Part shown: positions 1 to 13,076 of the stretch, one piece after another
Layout of the letters: the number at the start of each line of letters is the position of its first letter
Position numbering within the stretch: position 1 is the first letter of the stretch
From: Mesaphorura yosii
Lineage: Eukaryota; Arthropoda; Collembola; Poduromorpha; Tullbergiidae
Reading direction: 5' to 3'
Length of the DNA stretch: 64,000 nucleotides
Assembly: GCA_009869945.1 (NCBI GenBank)
Contig: WIXG01000002.1
Location: 62,001 to 126,000, forward strand
The notes under the pieces: model-generated
The model's database searches: none
The model's input: only the letters and a program-made list of their open reading frames with translations
What the model was told of the DNA's origin: nothing
Translations under genes and position numbers: made by a program

Positions 1-2382
<2,382 letters not shown>

Positions 2383-2743
2383 ATATAATTTGGGCTTAAT
2401 TCCTACTTCGATTCACAATTACGCGTTTACAGTTACTATCCGTACCTAAATCTAAGCAGTCCTAAACTTAACTGTGTGTTAATCCACGTATACTCACAAT
2501 GTGATAACTCGCTATACGATTACGGTTGTTAAGGTTATTAAACCATTTCACGTGAATAATTTGCACCGCATTGCACGTGCGCCCACACAATTTACTTCAA
2601 TTGATTACTACTTTTGTAATCGTTTATTTCCGACATCTTTTATCTATACAATGAAATTTTGCAATTTGTCCATCTGTTGTAACTCGAGTGTAACGTCACA
2701 TGGAACAAAAACCCACCTCTTCTCCATGCCAGTGTCGATGTCG

Positions 2744-4427
2744 TCACCTGATTGTGTCATAGACACCGTATTTGTTCTTAACCACGTCCAAGTAAAGTCG
2801 GTCCACTCCGAGCAGCATATTCGCCAAGCACAGAAATGGATCGCTGTGTTTCTCTCCATCGAGATCGCGGTTGAATCCTTGAAGGATTGTGAACCGTTTC
2901 AGTCGTTGATTCTGCAGAAATCTGACTGCTGTCCGCGCACTGACTCCGAACACGCCTCGGTCGCCAATGAATGTGAAACTGAGTTCTTTCAGATGTGTCA
3001 AGTGGTCGTAGATCAAGTCCACGTCATTTCGGGCAATTTTGATCCACGAAATGAAGAGTGTGTCAATGTGCTTCGGCAGGAAGGTCGGACGTGTTAGGAC
3101 AGGAACGTTCTCCCACTTCGTTGGCAATCTGCACCTTTTCTCAGTATTCTTTCTGGCCGCCCTTCGTTGGTCTCTGTTCATCAAACACAGCTTCTTCAAG
3201 CTGTGGCAATTCCGGAATATTGAGCAGTCGAAGAAATCGCTGCTGAGATTCATCCGAATTGTGACTCGCACAAGTGTTGACTGGTTCTTGAGGATTATGG
3301 ATGTAGGAAACGACGACCAACCTCCAAGTAATAATTAAGAAAACGATTAGAAGGAGCCTTTCGAGTGCTTACCCAGTGAAGTTACTTACCTCGGCCAGTT
3401 ACGTACACAATTGTTGCCAGACTATTCTGCTTCCGTAACAAATCAACCCACGTGCGATGGAACTTTGGAGACCCGTTAAACCAAAAGTGCAGCTTGAAAT
3501 AGTGTAGCTTGATTTTGTGCAATTTAATGGCAAGCTTCATGGCGGTTTCTTCAGTGCAGCTGGGCGATACGGTCTCATCATTCGTCATGCCTTCATAGCG
3601 GAACTCCACCCGAAGATGCCTCAAAGTTTCCGCATGCCTGACGAGGAACTTTATGATTGAGAACGTAATTTCACGTTCGCGCTTCGCAATGAAGAGCGTG
3701 CTGATTTTCAGGCAGTCCAGCTTTGGAAAGAAGTTGCTTTGCAGGATGACGGTAAAATTGTCGATGATGCAATCGTCCATGTACGACCAACTCATTTCCG
3801 AAGTGCAGCCGTAGCAGTAGATTTGCAGTTCTCGGAGGAGCGGAAGATTCCAGCATTTCAACTGCGTACTCTTCAGGAAGCAGAGGGTCGACGTGTGAAG
3901 GGTTAACCGACGGAGCGTGCTTGAAACTTGGTGGATAATGAACGTAAAATTTCTCCTTTCGATGAACCCATCGAAGGATATTTCGCGGACAAGGTGTGGG
4001 TACTTGAAACCAGATGTGGGGAGAGGGTCTTCCACTTCGCTAAAGAAACATCTTGAGATTCCGAGTTCGCAGATAGACTGAACAGGTGACCATGTTATGC
4101 CATCGCACCAGTACACTTCAAAAAAGCAAAACGGATCGACTTTTCGGTGAACGCAGACGAATCAAATGCTCCCATTTTACCTAGATTTCCTGCACCGACG
4201 TGGAGAGTTAGCCCGAGTTCCTTATCTACCAACTCTTCCCATTCATGACTGACCAACTGTACCGCTTTCAAATCCTCCGAACCCAGAAATGAAAATATAT
4301 TTACCAAGACCTGTTCACAGTAAAACGAGCCATAGTAAAAAAATTTAGCAATTAGCGTTAGGCCGGGGCCATCAGTTTGTAATGGTAATGGTTCAGCTGG
4401 ATTCACATTTTGAGGTAGTTGTTCCAT
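2744..4427 (-). CDS. F-box protein with leucine-rich-like C-terminal region
   Basis: Three exons (4427-4181, 4139-3390, 3321-2744) give 524 residues with consistent phases. An F-box lies near residues 35-75 (EQVLVNIFSFLGSEDLKAVQ, then SHEWEELVDKEL), the part that would bind Skp1 in an SCF ubiquitin ligase. The rest is about 440 residues rich in evenly spaced Leu, Ile and Cys (LREL, LDCLKIS, LRHLRVEF, LKELSF). This looks like degenerate leucine-rich repeats that would hold a substrate; the substrate cannot be told. The start is the first ATG of the exon that opens the F-box frame. Intron 1 is only 41 nt. A minus-strand AATAAA lies at 2628-2623, downstream of the stop. No orthologue is named because such F-box genes expand fast in arthropods. 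Confidence 0.8.
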
Positions 4428-4644
4428 GTAATTGCTCGATATTGTCAACACTGCGCGACCTCCGCGCTTCTCTTGCCTGTGAATGTTCAAAGGGAAACCT
4501 CTTGCTCTTCTTAATGATGGATGCTTCCTCCTTTTCAATACAAAACATCGAAAAAATGTCTCTTCTCAGTACATAAACTAGACAAAAATCGCTGAGAATT
4601 GACAAAATTTCGCGACTGAGAACCGATGTGAGGTTAACTCAATG

Positions 4645-4712
4645 TAGCCGTGGTGGGGCGTGGGCGAAAACCCAGTCGCCTCGGAATCTACCACCTACTC
4701 GGTTGTAGGTTC
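4645..4712 (+). repeat. Possible tRNA-derived SINE head
   Basis: TAGCCGTGGTGG at 4645-4656 matches the pol III A box with one mismatch. GGTTCCCCCC from 4708 resembles a poor B box about 60 nt downstream. The stretch between is GC-rich and unlike its surroundings. No second copy occurs in the window, so this is tentative. Confidence 0.25.
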
Positions 4713-4897
4713 CCCCCTGAAAAACAAGCCCATCGAGTGATGGATTGTCTTAACAACTCAGGCACGAACGACGACGGATCCTCATTGAGACATCACTGTC
4801 CTCAAGAATTCTCAGATAAACCTCCCTCCAAAAATTTTCAGATTTCGGGTCATTCTCCATCCAATTATAGTCCGTCTTTCCAACATACCACTTCAGC

Positions 4898-5253
4898 ATG
4901 GCTACGAGTAGGTTTCAAATGCACGGGAGTCTGAAGACTCTATTTAAACCACACAGACCTGAGGACCGTAAAAACAATGTTCCAATTAATACCGACAAAA
5001 GCGAAGACGAGGAGAATGCAGGCGACGTGCAGCATGTGCCGGTTTGGGAGGGCATGCCAAAGGATACCTTGTCCAAGAAGAACGTTCACGCCCCGAAACA
5101 TCAGTAATGCCTTGCCTTAATTCAGCTTGCTTTTTACGCAATTATGCTCGGACTTTTGATGCTCTATATCAGTGACGCGACTGTTCGAGTTGGTTTCTGC
5201 ACAAAGTACAATTTAATCCAGAGGAAGGAGCTCAAGTTGATGTGTCTTCCTAG
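4898..5253 (+). other. Unresolved 5' end of the ABCA-like gene
   Basis: An ATG at 4898 opens a hydrophilic 69-codon frame (starting MATSRFQMHG). From 5122 another frame carries a hydrophobic stretch and then TKYNLIQRKELKL at about 5200-5240. That peptide resembles the conserved segment just before the first membrane helix of ABCA proteins. It is out of frame with the next coding segment (LAQVLLPILIV, from 5254), and no normal-length intron fixes this. Either an unseen exon, an indel or decay explains the break. Seen: the frame break. Inferred: that this belongs to the gene downstream. Confidence 0.4.
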
Positions 5254-8200
5254 CACAAGTTCTTCTGCCAATTCTGATTGTAGCTTGCTTCAACCTGCGC
5301 GCATTGCTGCTGCCAACCGAAATTGAAGCAACCAATTTCACGCCATTTGTACTGACTCCGGTTGAAATGAAGCATTGGTAAGTTATTCGACGACTGCGAG
5401 CATTTTGTCCACAAAAAAGTACACAAAGTCTGACTTGTCCAGCGATGGAACCATCTTTCTTGCACCGCCTTTCAACGAGTCCACACTCATACAAGATCTG
5501 GCTGAATTCTTGAACTATGAGACAACAACCTCATCAAATTTGAAATGTAAATCCGCTAGTACTTGGTTAAGAAACTGAAAACAATCTAATTAATTTATTG
5601 TCGTTTCAGTTGAGGAGCATCCAGATATTTCCAAAATTGGGCACTCAATACGAAACTCTTGTGGGACCGTGCACCTTACGGATGATGAAATTCTAGACGT
5701 GAATGTGGCCAAGAAAAATGCCTCCAATCAAACCAATTACTTGTGGCCGAAAGATATTAACGTAAGGCTCCCTAAGTTCAGTCCCAGTTCAGTGTGTGGA
5801 ATTGTTTCTTTCTTCTCGATAGTACCGAATTCGTTTGCGCGCAATTCAATGGTCACCGCTCGATGGCAATACGCAGACGAATGCATTCCACGCTGAACCA
5901 TCGAAATGGGCAACGGATCGAATCTACCCCAAGCATTTGGTGGTGGGTCCAAGAAATAAGCATGACAACGAAGGCGGGGACCCAGGTGAATTTAATGAAT
6001 GGAAGGATCTCCTTCTTACGAGATTAGAATTTGCTGTTCCAACTCGCGCCGAATTTAGGATACGCATCCGAAGGATTTCTGTATCTCCAACATAGAATTG
6101 ACCTCGCCCTAATCAAAATGGTGTATAAACAAGAAGTCGGCAAGAATTTCAAGAATGAGTACCTCCTCCAGCTGGAGAGATTTCCGTATCCAGCCTTCAG
6201 ATCCACAAACATGATCTATCTCATTCAGTTCGAGCTGCCATTCGTCCTTCTTTGTGCGTTCCTCGTTCAAGTAGTCATCAGTACTTATTTGGTGGTCAAG
6301 GAGAAAGAAACCGGAGCAAAGATCTTCCTACACTCATTTGGCGTGTTGAGCTTTCTGCAATTACTGCCGTTTATGCTCAAATCCATGATCCAGTACAGCT
6401 TGGTTAATCTCGTGATCACATTGCTGCTTCGAGTACGTTTTTCTTGTCGATTGCCAAAAACAAGCGTTCTAACGAAAAGCATTGATTTTTAGGCTAAATG
6501 GTACGAAGATGGCTTAAAGCACGTTGGACTCATTAATGAAACAGACTTTTCGCTTATCTTCGTACTGCTGGAAGTTGTCACATTCAATACGTGTGCCTTG
6601 AGCTGTCTAATCGCCGTGTTCTTCGCAAATGGTACTTAGCCTACGAATTTTGTTCAATAACAGCTAATTGGCTAAAGGCGAACCTTTCGAACAGCAAACT
6701 ATGCCGCTTCCACCGCGGATTTCTACTGGATCTTCCTGAACTTGCCGTTTCTATACTTCAGTCTTCGCAATTTCATATTAAATCCACTTCCTGTCCAGTA
6801 CGTGTCTTCGTTGTTTGCTCAAAGCGGCTTGAGAACAGCACTTCAGTACATTTCACTGTCCGAGACAAAAGTCGGAGGCACGCACTGGGAAAATCTCTTC
6901 GAAACAAAATTTGACGTCGGCCATGTGCTAGTCATGCTTTTCGTCGGCGGAGTCATTTCTTTTCTGCTTGCTATTTACATCGAAAATATTTACCCGGTAT
7001 CAGGCGCCCGCCGTCACATCACTGCACTCCCGAAGCTTTACTTTTTCTGTGTAAGATCGACATCTCTCTTTCTCTTCCCGAAGCAGACGGTTCCACTGAA
7101 CTCTGTATTGGTTTTTGGTTTTTATTCTTTCAGCGTTGGTGGTGGAAAGGTCAACTTCCTCCTGACAACAATGACGCGCCTGAGGATTACGAAGCTCCAG
7201 CGTCTCTGGAGTACTTCGAACAGGAATCGAAAAACATAAACGCGGAGTACCAAATCAAAGACGTGTCAAAATGCTACGTGGGCGACGTTGGAATAGTCAA
7301 CCTCGCTATGAATTTTTACGAAGGCGAAATTTCGGTTATTTTGGGTGAGTCGGCCTCTGGGAAGTCAACGCTTTATCGTGTAATGAGCGGGATCACTTCA
7401 CCCACACGCGGTGCCATGTTGCTGAACCTCGTCAACGTGTGTGACCAGCCCGGGTACTTGAAATACAACTTGGGATCGTGCCCTCAGGAAAATTTGTTGT
7501 ACGACTATTTGACTGTGGAAGAGCACATCACGCTTTTTGCCCTGGTAAAAGCTTGTATTTAAAGAACCTTCGTTTATGGTACAATTATCCTGCCCTCTTT
7601 TAGTTGAAGGGATTTCGGTCGATGGGTGACGCATTTTACGAATGTGAGACACTGGTCAAAGCACTCAAACTAAAGTCAGTCTGTACTCGTCAGGCAGGCG
7701 AATTGACTTATTCTCAGAAAAGACTCGTCCACATCGCCATCGCGTTTTGTGCGGAGTCGAAGGTCGTGGTTTTGGATGAACCGACTGCCAACATGGATGC
7801 TGCAAGCAAGTGCATCGTTTGGGGATTCCTCCAGCAAGAAAAAAAGAAGCGGACAATTATCGTGCTGACTTCCGATGCTGAAGAAGTGAATTTCATCTCG
7901 GATCGTCTTGCAATACTCGTCGCTGGTGAAATTCAGTGCGGAGGGAGCCTGAGCTTCATAAAAGCTAAATTCGGCAAGAATAGCGTCAGAGCAGCCCCTC
8001 GTGCATGTCAAAATTTTACTCTGAACTCGTATTCCATTAATGTATTTCTAGGTGGAGGTTATCACTTGAAGATATTCAAGGGAGGCAGATTCAAGGCTGC
8101 TGATGTGACGAAAGTCGTACAGAAGTCAATTCCCAACTCGTGCGTGAACAGCGAGACGGAGAACTTTATTTTGTACTATTTACCAGGAGAGTATTTGTAT

Positions 8201-8350
8201 AAATTCACGGAACTGCTGAACCACTTTGAGTCACGAACTACGAATGTCACGAGCCAAGAATGTACAAAAGGGCAGGCAAAAACGAATGAATCCTCAAATA
8301 AGTTAGTTTCTTCGTTACTACTGACATTTGCGAAAGGACGAAATGAGTGA
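5254..8350 (+). CDS. ABCA-family transporter, N-terminal half (TMD1 + NBD1), possibly truncated
   Basis: Ten exons (5254-5377, 5443-5546, 5610-5761, 5823-5985, 6059-6432, 6493-6631, 6695-7050, 7134-7544, 7604-7973, 8052-8350) give about 830 codons in consistent phase. Features in order: first membrane helix, large extracellular loop, the ABCA hallmark GFLYLQHRIDLALI with LQRFPYP, five or so further helices, then a nucleotide-binding domain. That domain has Walker A GESASGKST, Q-loop CPQENLLYDYLT and Walker B VVVLDEPTANMD. The ABC signature is LTYSQKR instead of LSGGQ, and the switch His is missing (LTSDAEEV), so ATP hydrolysis is probably weak. Full ABCA lipid transporters have a second TMD and NBD; here the frame stops at 8350 and no TMD2 follows. 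The intron at 7974-8051 has a GC donor. Substrate unknown. Confidence 0.75.
7974..8051 (+). other. GC-AG intron, 78 nt and in frame
   Basis: The splice that restores the conserved ABCA stretch KAKFGGGYHLKIF uses donor G|GCAAGA and acceptor TTTCTAG. The intron is 26 codons without a stop, so its retention would give a longer but open protein. Confidence 0.6.
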
Positions 8351-8496
8351 TGACCCCTTGATCTCACTTTTCAGTAAGCAATCAGACCGGTGATAGTAAT
8401 AATGATAGATGTTTTCATTTGAATTCACGGTTAAAAGTCACGTCACATTGCTTCTCGCGAATTTCAAGTGGCAAGTGGAGCGGCATGACAAAAATA

Positions 8497-8503
8497 AGAT
8501 AAG
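8497..8503 (+). promoter_or_regulatory. GATA-type motif before the defensin-like gene
   Basis: AGATAAG lies about 25 nt upstream of the TATA box. GATA motifs are common in arthropod antimicrobial-peptide promoters (established). I see no clear NF-kappa-B motif between 8351 and 8525. Confidence 0.4.
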
Positions 8504-8525
8504 AATAAGCTTGAAGACGTGTGAG

Positions 8526-8533
8526 TATAAAAA
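8526..8533 (+). promoter_or_regulatory. TATA box of the defensin-like gene
   Basis: TATAAAAA, with an initiator-like TCATTAG at 8558-8564 at the right distance (about 31 nt). The predicted leader is about 88 nt before the ATG at 8646. Confidence 0.6.
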
Positions 8534-8645
8534 GACATGAAATCGAAAGTCTTTGTATCATTAGCCAATTCTTCAACTTGTAATTTCAAAGTTGAACAAA
8601 AGGAGAATATTCTTCATCTCTATCTTTCGCCGTATCGTGACCGTC

Positions 8646-8997
8646 ATGACATCGGTAAGTCTAAGTGTGCTGACTTAAGAATTAGAGTTGACTTTAGTTT
8701 TCTTCTTGCTTTAATTTCTTGATATATTCTTGATACATCTAGACCATGATAACGTTTCTGATTGTTTTGGTGGTACTGATGGGACTTCTGGATTTTTACG
8801 GGGTGAGTGATTTTCTTATCACTGTTTATAGAAAATACATTTCTTAATTTGTGAAATTTCAAATTCTGGTTGTGTTACGATTTAAGGTGGAAGCTGGATG
8901 TAATGGCTTTCGTAGAGCTCTTTGTCATGCCCATTGCGCCAGCAAACGCTTTGCATGCATTTGGCCAAACGGCAGATGTCAATGCGAGACGTTTTGA
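8646..8997 (+). CDS. Secreted CS-alpha-beta (defensin-like) peptide precursor, 59 residues
   Basis: Three tiny exons (8646-8654, 8743-8802, 8887-8997) with phase-0 GT-AG junctions. Residues 1-26 form a signal peptide: hydrophobic core ITFLIVLVVLMGLL, likely cleaved after VEA. The mature peptide is about 33 residues, basic, with six Cys spaced C-x7-C-x3-C-x6-C-x6-C-x1-C. CxxxC plus a final CxC is the mark of the cysteine-stabilised alpha-beta fold of arthropod defensins. The C3-C4 loop is short (6 rather than the usual 9-10), and the Gly normally two residues before C4 is absent. An NGRCQC ending recalls short CS-alpha-beta channel ligands, so antimicrobial action is likely but not certain. 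TATA box at 8526 and AATAAA at 9110-9115 frame a compact, inducible-looking gene between the two ABCA halves. Confidence 0.75.
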
Positions 8998-9109
8998 ATA
9001 GATGTTGACATTGAAATTAGTAAAACACGTTGTTAGCAATTTTGACGGAATTCAAGAAATGTAATTTATTCTCTTCTGCCTTTGCCTTTTCGTTGTACAA
9101 AGAAACAGA

Positions 9110-9115
9110 AATAAA
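9110..9115 (+). terminator. Poly(A) signal of the defensin-like gene
   Basis: AATAAA about 113 nt after the stop codon. Confidence 0.6.
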
Positions 9116-10560
9116 AAACCCTATTGCAATGTCACACTAATTGCCTCAGTTCTCTTCTCTGGATAAAAACCTTTATCAGTTTGATCAGCTCATCAAGCTG
9201 GAGTTTATTTATGTCATTTGATTGATTGATTGATTTGATTTTTGAAGTCCTGAAACAATTTATTCCACTCTCTTGCATGCATGCTATTCATGCTTTCCAC
9301 GTAAGGTGCAATTGAGTGCTAACCCATACTACAATAGAGGCGATGAGCAAGGCAGAAGCACCTGGTACCTGCCCAACAACAGCATATGTGCCGTAGGGCG
9401 TAGCATCATGGCCCAGACGCACTGCTGCTGTAAGGTTAGGTTAGGTATGATTGAAAATCGCTATGAATTCGGCTATGGCATGGGATTTTCTAAGTCTTTA
9501 ATTAGTAAAATCATTATCTATTGATCGTACGTCCACTTGTGAACGAGTAACTAGAAGTTCATTTTTTTTGTTAACAATTTTATTCACTGAAGTTGCATGC
9601 AAAGTAACAACGTTTAGGAATATTTAATTAATTACTAGAAAATAATTAATAATTAACTGATAGGCACGGCTGGCAATGCAGGTTTTTGGAACATAAGCTT
9701 GATAGAGGTTAATTAAGTTGAATTATATAACTTTTAAGTGAATCGTTGAAAATAAATGTTTTACCATTCTGCTTCCACCTCAGCGACCGATCACTTTACT
9801 TACAACAATGCATACTCTCTCGTGTTTGGCGCATCAAATTAAGCATGAGCTGCACCTACTGGTTACTAACCTAACGCGTTCACAATATGGCCTACAACAG
9901 TTACTAGCATGAGGGAACGCTTCGTATCCATCAGGGGGCATTGATTTGATGGATTTTAGTCATCCCCTTAAACTTCCCCTTATGCTTTACGAAATAACTC
10001 AATCCCATGTTAACGGCACGCATGAGAGAACTTGTCGTTCTCCATCAAAACATTAACCAACGAACAAGAATACTTGAATCCCGGTATAAAAATGGGTACG
10101 TCTATATACAGCGGGAGCAGGATGAAAAAGGTCTATGAGATTCGTACTTATGGAAAAAGAAATTGAGGAGACTGCTGACGTTTTCCTGCTAACTTTTATT
10201 ACTATCACCAGCCTGATTGCTTACTGAGAAGTGGGGTCAACGGGTCATCACTCATTCCATCATTTACTCTACAGCGTCTCGTGAAACTAAGTGAATGTGC
10301 ATGAATGATCTTCAAATATGTAATATTTGTTTACAGAGGTGAATTAAGCTGGTTGACTGGAAACTTCAAGGGAACTGCGAAAGTACGTTAAAGAAATATT
10401 CTCAGTATTTACTGAAGGTATTAGCAGGAAATAGAATGGAGATAAGAGCTACGGGTATACAGGTTCAACGAGCCCACAAAATCACTGTGACATCAATGAC
10501 ATCTTCTTGCCGCTGCGAATCATTTCTGCTTTGTGTTATATACCTTGGTGTCTCCCTAGA
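9116..10560. other. Intergenic stretch without a supported gene
   Basis: AT-rich, with scattered stops in all frames. It contains a (TTGA)n run at 9218-9240. A short Cys-containing open frame at 9273-9524 has no ATG-led signal peptide or splice context, and I do not call it. Confidence 0.6.
9218..9240. repeat. (TTGA)n microsatellite
   Basis: Four to five TTGA units, the reverse-complement class of the AATC run at 250-270. Confidence 0.7.
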
Positions 10561-10568
10561 TATAAATA
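10561..10568 (+). promoter_or_regulatory. TATA box of the zinc-ribbon-like gene
   Basis: TATAAATA lies about 136 nt upstream of the ATG at 10697. A start of transcription near 10590 would give a leader of about 105 nt. Another TATATA lies about 25 nt further upstream. Confidence 0.55.
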
Positions 10569-10696
10569 CGACTGAAGCGGGCGAGTTTGCAATCAAATTC
10601 AACTTCAACTAACTTAGCCCAGCCTAAGCCTCAAACTCAATTTTTAACAAAAATTCAACTCAAATCTTTTCGGACGTTCCAACCAAACAAGAGAGT

Positions 10697-11185
10697 ATGG
10701 AGCTCATTAGAAAAGCCGTTGGCAACTCTTGGCTTCCTGGTACCACCGAGTCCATGGCCAAAATGACGAGGCAGGTGACCGAAGAGGAATGGCTGGCTCA
10801 GGAAGAGAATTTTCTCGACACCGAGGGCGGAACGTACGTTCATATTGAGACCAACTCCGACGATATGACCAAGATCGAGGCCCTGCTTGGCGTTCAACCT
10901 GGATTCTTTGGCGGACCAATCGTCATCAAGACCAGTGAACGATACTGCGGCAGTTGTGGGCGTGAGAACAACTTTCTGGATGTGATTGCCACTGGATTGC
11001 GCGTGCACAGCCCACAATTCTTGGTCGACGTGTTTACAGGAAAGTATGGTAAGGTGCTCAATACTCAACAAAATCAACGTTGCTTCTGCTTCCAGTGCAA
11101 GATCCTGCTTCCAAAGGCGGCTGCCAAATATTCGGCTCCGAAGGCCACGGGAAAGATGGCATACCGCTGGAGTTGGCCGTTTTGA
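10697..11185 (+). CDS. Unrecognised 162-residue protein with a zinc-ribbon-like four-Cys pattern
   Basis: A single uninterrupted frame with a good ATG, a TATA box upstream and AATAAA at 11281. I do not recognise the family. The N-terminal 60 residues are acidic and polar (EEEWLAQEENFLDTEGG). The middle is compact (IEALLGVQPGFFGGPIVI). It is followed by YCGSC, a 43-residue spacer containing HSPQFLVDVFTGKYG, then CFQC. C-x2-C-x43-C-x2-C could bind one zinc ion. The C-terminus is short and basic. There is no signal peptide or membrane segment, so it is probably cytosolic or nuclear. Lack of introns is unusual here: every other long coding region in the window is split every 100-400 nt. A retrogene or horizontal acquisition is possible (inference). 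Confidence 0.7.
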   Translation: MELIRKAVGNSWLPGTTESMAKMTRQVTEEEWLAQEENFLDTEGGTYVHIETNSDDMTKIEALLGVQPGFFGGPIVIKTSERYCGSCGRENNFLDVIATGLRVHSPQFLVDVFTGKYGKVLNTQQNQRCFCFQCKILLPKAAAKYSAPKATGKMAYRWSWPF

Positions 11186-11280
11186 TACCGACAGAGGGAC
11201 TAATGACCTTGGATCGGACACTGATGTGAAACACTGTTTCATGGATCTAAACCGTCAATTTCCAATCAGATATATTCGGA

Positions 11281-11286
11281 AATAAA
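11281..11286 (+). terminator. Poly(A) signal of the zinc-ribbon-like gene
   Basis: AATAAA 96 nt after the stop. Confidence 0.6.
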
Positions 11287-12710
11287 TAGGGAGGAAATTA
11301 ATCCATTTCAACAGTCTTTAGACGTCAGTATTGGCAATTAACAAAGAAGTCTATAATTTTACCAAGTCCTATTGTACCTTTTTGTCTCTAAATTAAAATT
11401 GGAAACATTGAAATTACTGAGCAATTGTGCAGTAATGTCACACATTTCTGTGAATATGAGCAGGACTTCAAATTGTGGGCATCGTCAAGTTCTTGCAATT
11501 TATTGCATTTTGTATTCCACTCTATGGAGATGAAATTAAATGAAAACATCGAAGATGCTCCCCGTGAATTATTAAGCAAAGCAAAAGCGAGCCCGGCATG
11601 TCAAAGTAATGTTGTAAGTAATTCGAGAGAATTTCCGAGCCGAGACGAAATAATTTTACTGATGGACGACATGAAGTCTGTCTTTGTCTACTCGGCATAA
11701 CAACCTCACAACATAATGATAGTACTCATAAGTTGCCGATACGGCGCCTAAAAAAACAATCTCAGAACCCAAAAGCCGGGAGCCCGGTACCAAAAGACGC
11801 TCATACTTGTACCCAGTGTCAAAATTCAACACAGGGCGCTACTGCATAACATGGGTCACCAGGCCTTAACATTGCGTTTTCTCCTAAAGCCCTAACCTAA
11901 CTTCACAACAACTTTAGAAATGGATTCTATGAATCCCAAATTCCTCTCTAGTAGCATCGCACCGTCAATTTTCCTTGTAACCACCATGTTGTCCAGATAT
12001 ATTACATCGTCACTTCCTTCCATTCTTTCAATATTTCTGTCCAACTATATCTGATATCGCTAGTCTTCACTGCTCAACGACTACAGCAATGCTGCTACTG
12101 TCGTTGAATAGTTAAAGATGCCAAAGATCAATGGTACAAACTGAGGATTTATTTCTCGAAGCTGGAAAGAGCAAGAGGTCTGCAGCTGCGAGTAATCGTC
12201 GAGCGCTAAATCTATGCACATACAATAAGGTAAGAAATGACGTCATCGTGCAGGTAGTATTTCTCAAGAAATGTTCAATTGCCAATCTCGTCTTGTAATT
12301 TCTATAAATGAGCTGTTAATACTGTACGCAAGACGACTGCTCATCATGATTGAATAACATGACCCTATCTCACAAGTGTCATAAGCAAAAGTTCGAGGCC
12401 ACTTCCCAAGAAAATTGTTCGCATGCGAGTCGAGATAAAAGGTCAACCGAAGCGAACTTGAGGCAAGACTTAAAAAGATATTTGACAAGTCCCACACTAC
12501 TCCAAGGACTGATTATCTTATCGGTATTGCACATAACCTTTCATTTCACGTGTGACTTTTAGCAGTAGTTCTTTTTGCATATTTTTACTTTTCTTGACAT
12601 TTTTGTCTAAAATAAACTAGTAGCATTTTGCAACGCAACTTATGCCTTTGGATGATTATCATTCGTCTTGTCTGTCACTATTGGTGTTCGCTGTTACCAT
12701 TGTTCACTTC
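11287..12710. other. Intergenic stretch without a supported gene
   Basis: I see no conserved protein motif on either strand. Short open frames (for example 11425-11700) have no family resemblance and no splice or promoter context. No second ABCA transmembrane domain can be found here, which matters for the split ABCA locus. Confidence 0.55.
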
Positions 12711-12912
12711 TTATGCACGATGCAGTTCATTCTTGATGCTGTTTATGCACGATACTATTCTTTGTTGATGCTGTATTGGTGATGCTAATTCGGTGATACT
12801 GTATTGGTGAAACTATTCACGTGATGCGGTTATGACATGGAAGCGTGACGGACCCGAAAGTTCCTGGCGGATGTGACACTCAGTGACGGACCCGACAGTC
12901 GCTGGCGGATGT
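12711..12912. repeat. Minisatellite block of degenerate tandem units
   Basis: Three sets of short direct repeats lie side by side. TTATGCACGAT... occurs at 12711-12741 and 12743-12773 (period 32). GATxCTGTATTGGTGA... units lie between about 12765 and 12825. GTGACGGACCCGA... occurs at 12845-12874 and 12883-12912 (30 nt, 27 identical, period 38). The block sits where the missing TMD2 of the downstream ABCA fragment would be expected. Confidence 0.7.
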
Positions 12913-13076
12913 TGTTAATATTTACGCGAGGTACAGATTCGATTCTGAGTGCACTGACGAACACCGCGCCAAAATCTGCCAAACCACGAAATCTCACGGA
13001 TGCTGTTTCGGTAAATTTAGTGGGATGCACAAATTATGGAGTTGAGAATCTGTCCATAAATTTTCCGCATATTTAG

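Noticed and set aside
2501-3097. Plus-strand open frame of 198 codons
   Set aside because: Antisense shadow of the last exon of the F-box gene, which has spliced continuity and an F-box.
9273-9524. Second Cys-containing small peptide gene
   Set aside because: Cys are irregular and there is no signal peptide, promoter or homologous spacing to the defensin-like gene.
10655-11242. Minus-strand open frame of 195 codons
   Set aside because: Antisense to the zinc-ribbon-like gene, which has the TATA box, ATG and poly(A) signal on the plus strand.
11425-11700. 91-codon open frame
   Set aside because: No family resemblance, and lies in an AT-rich intergenic stretch.
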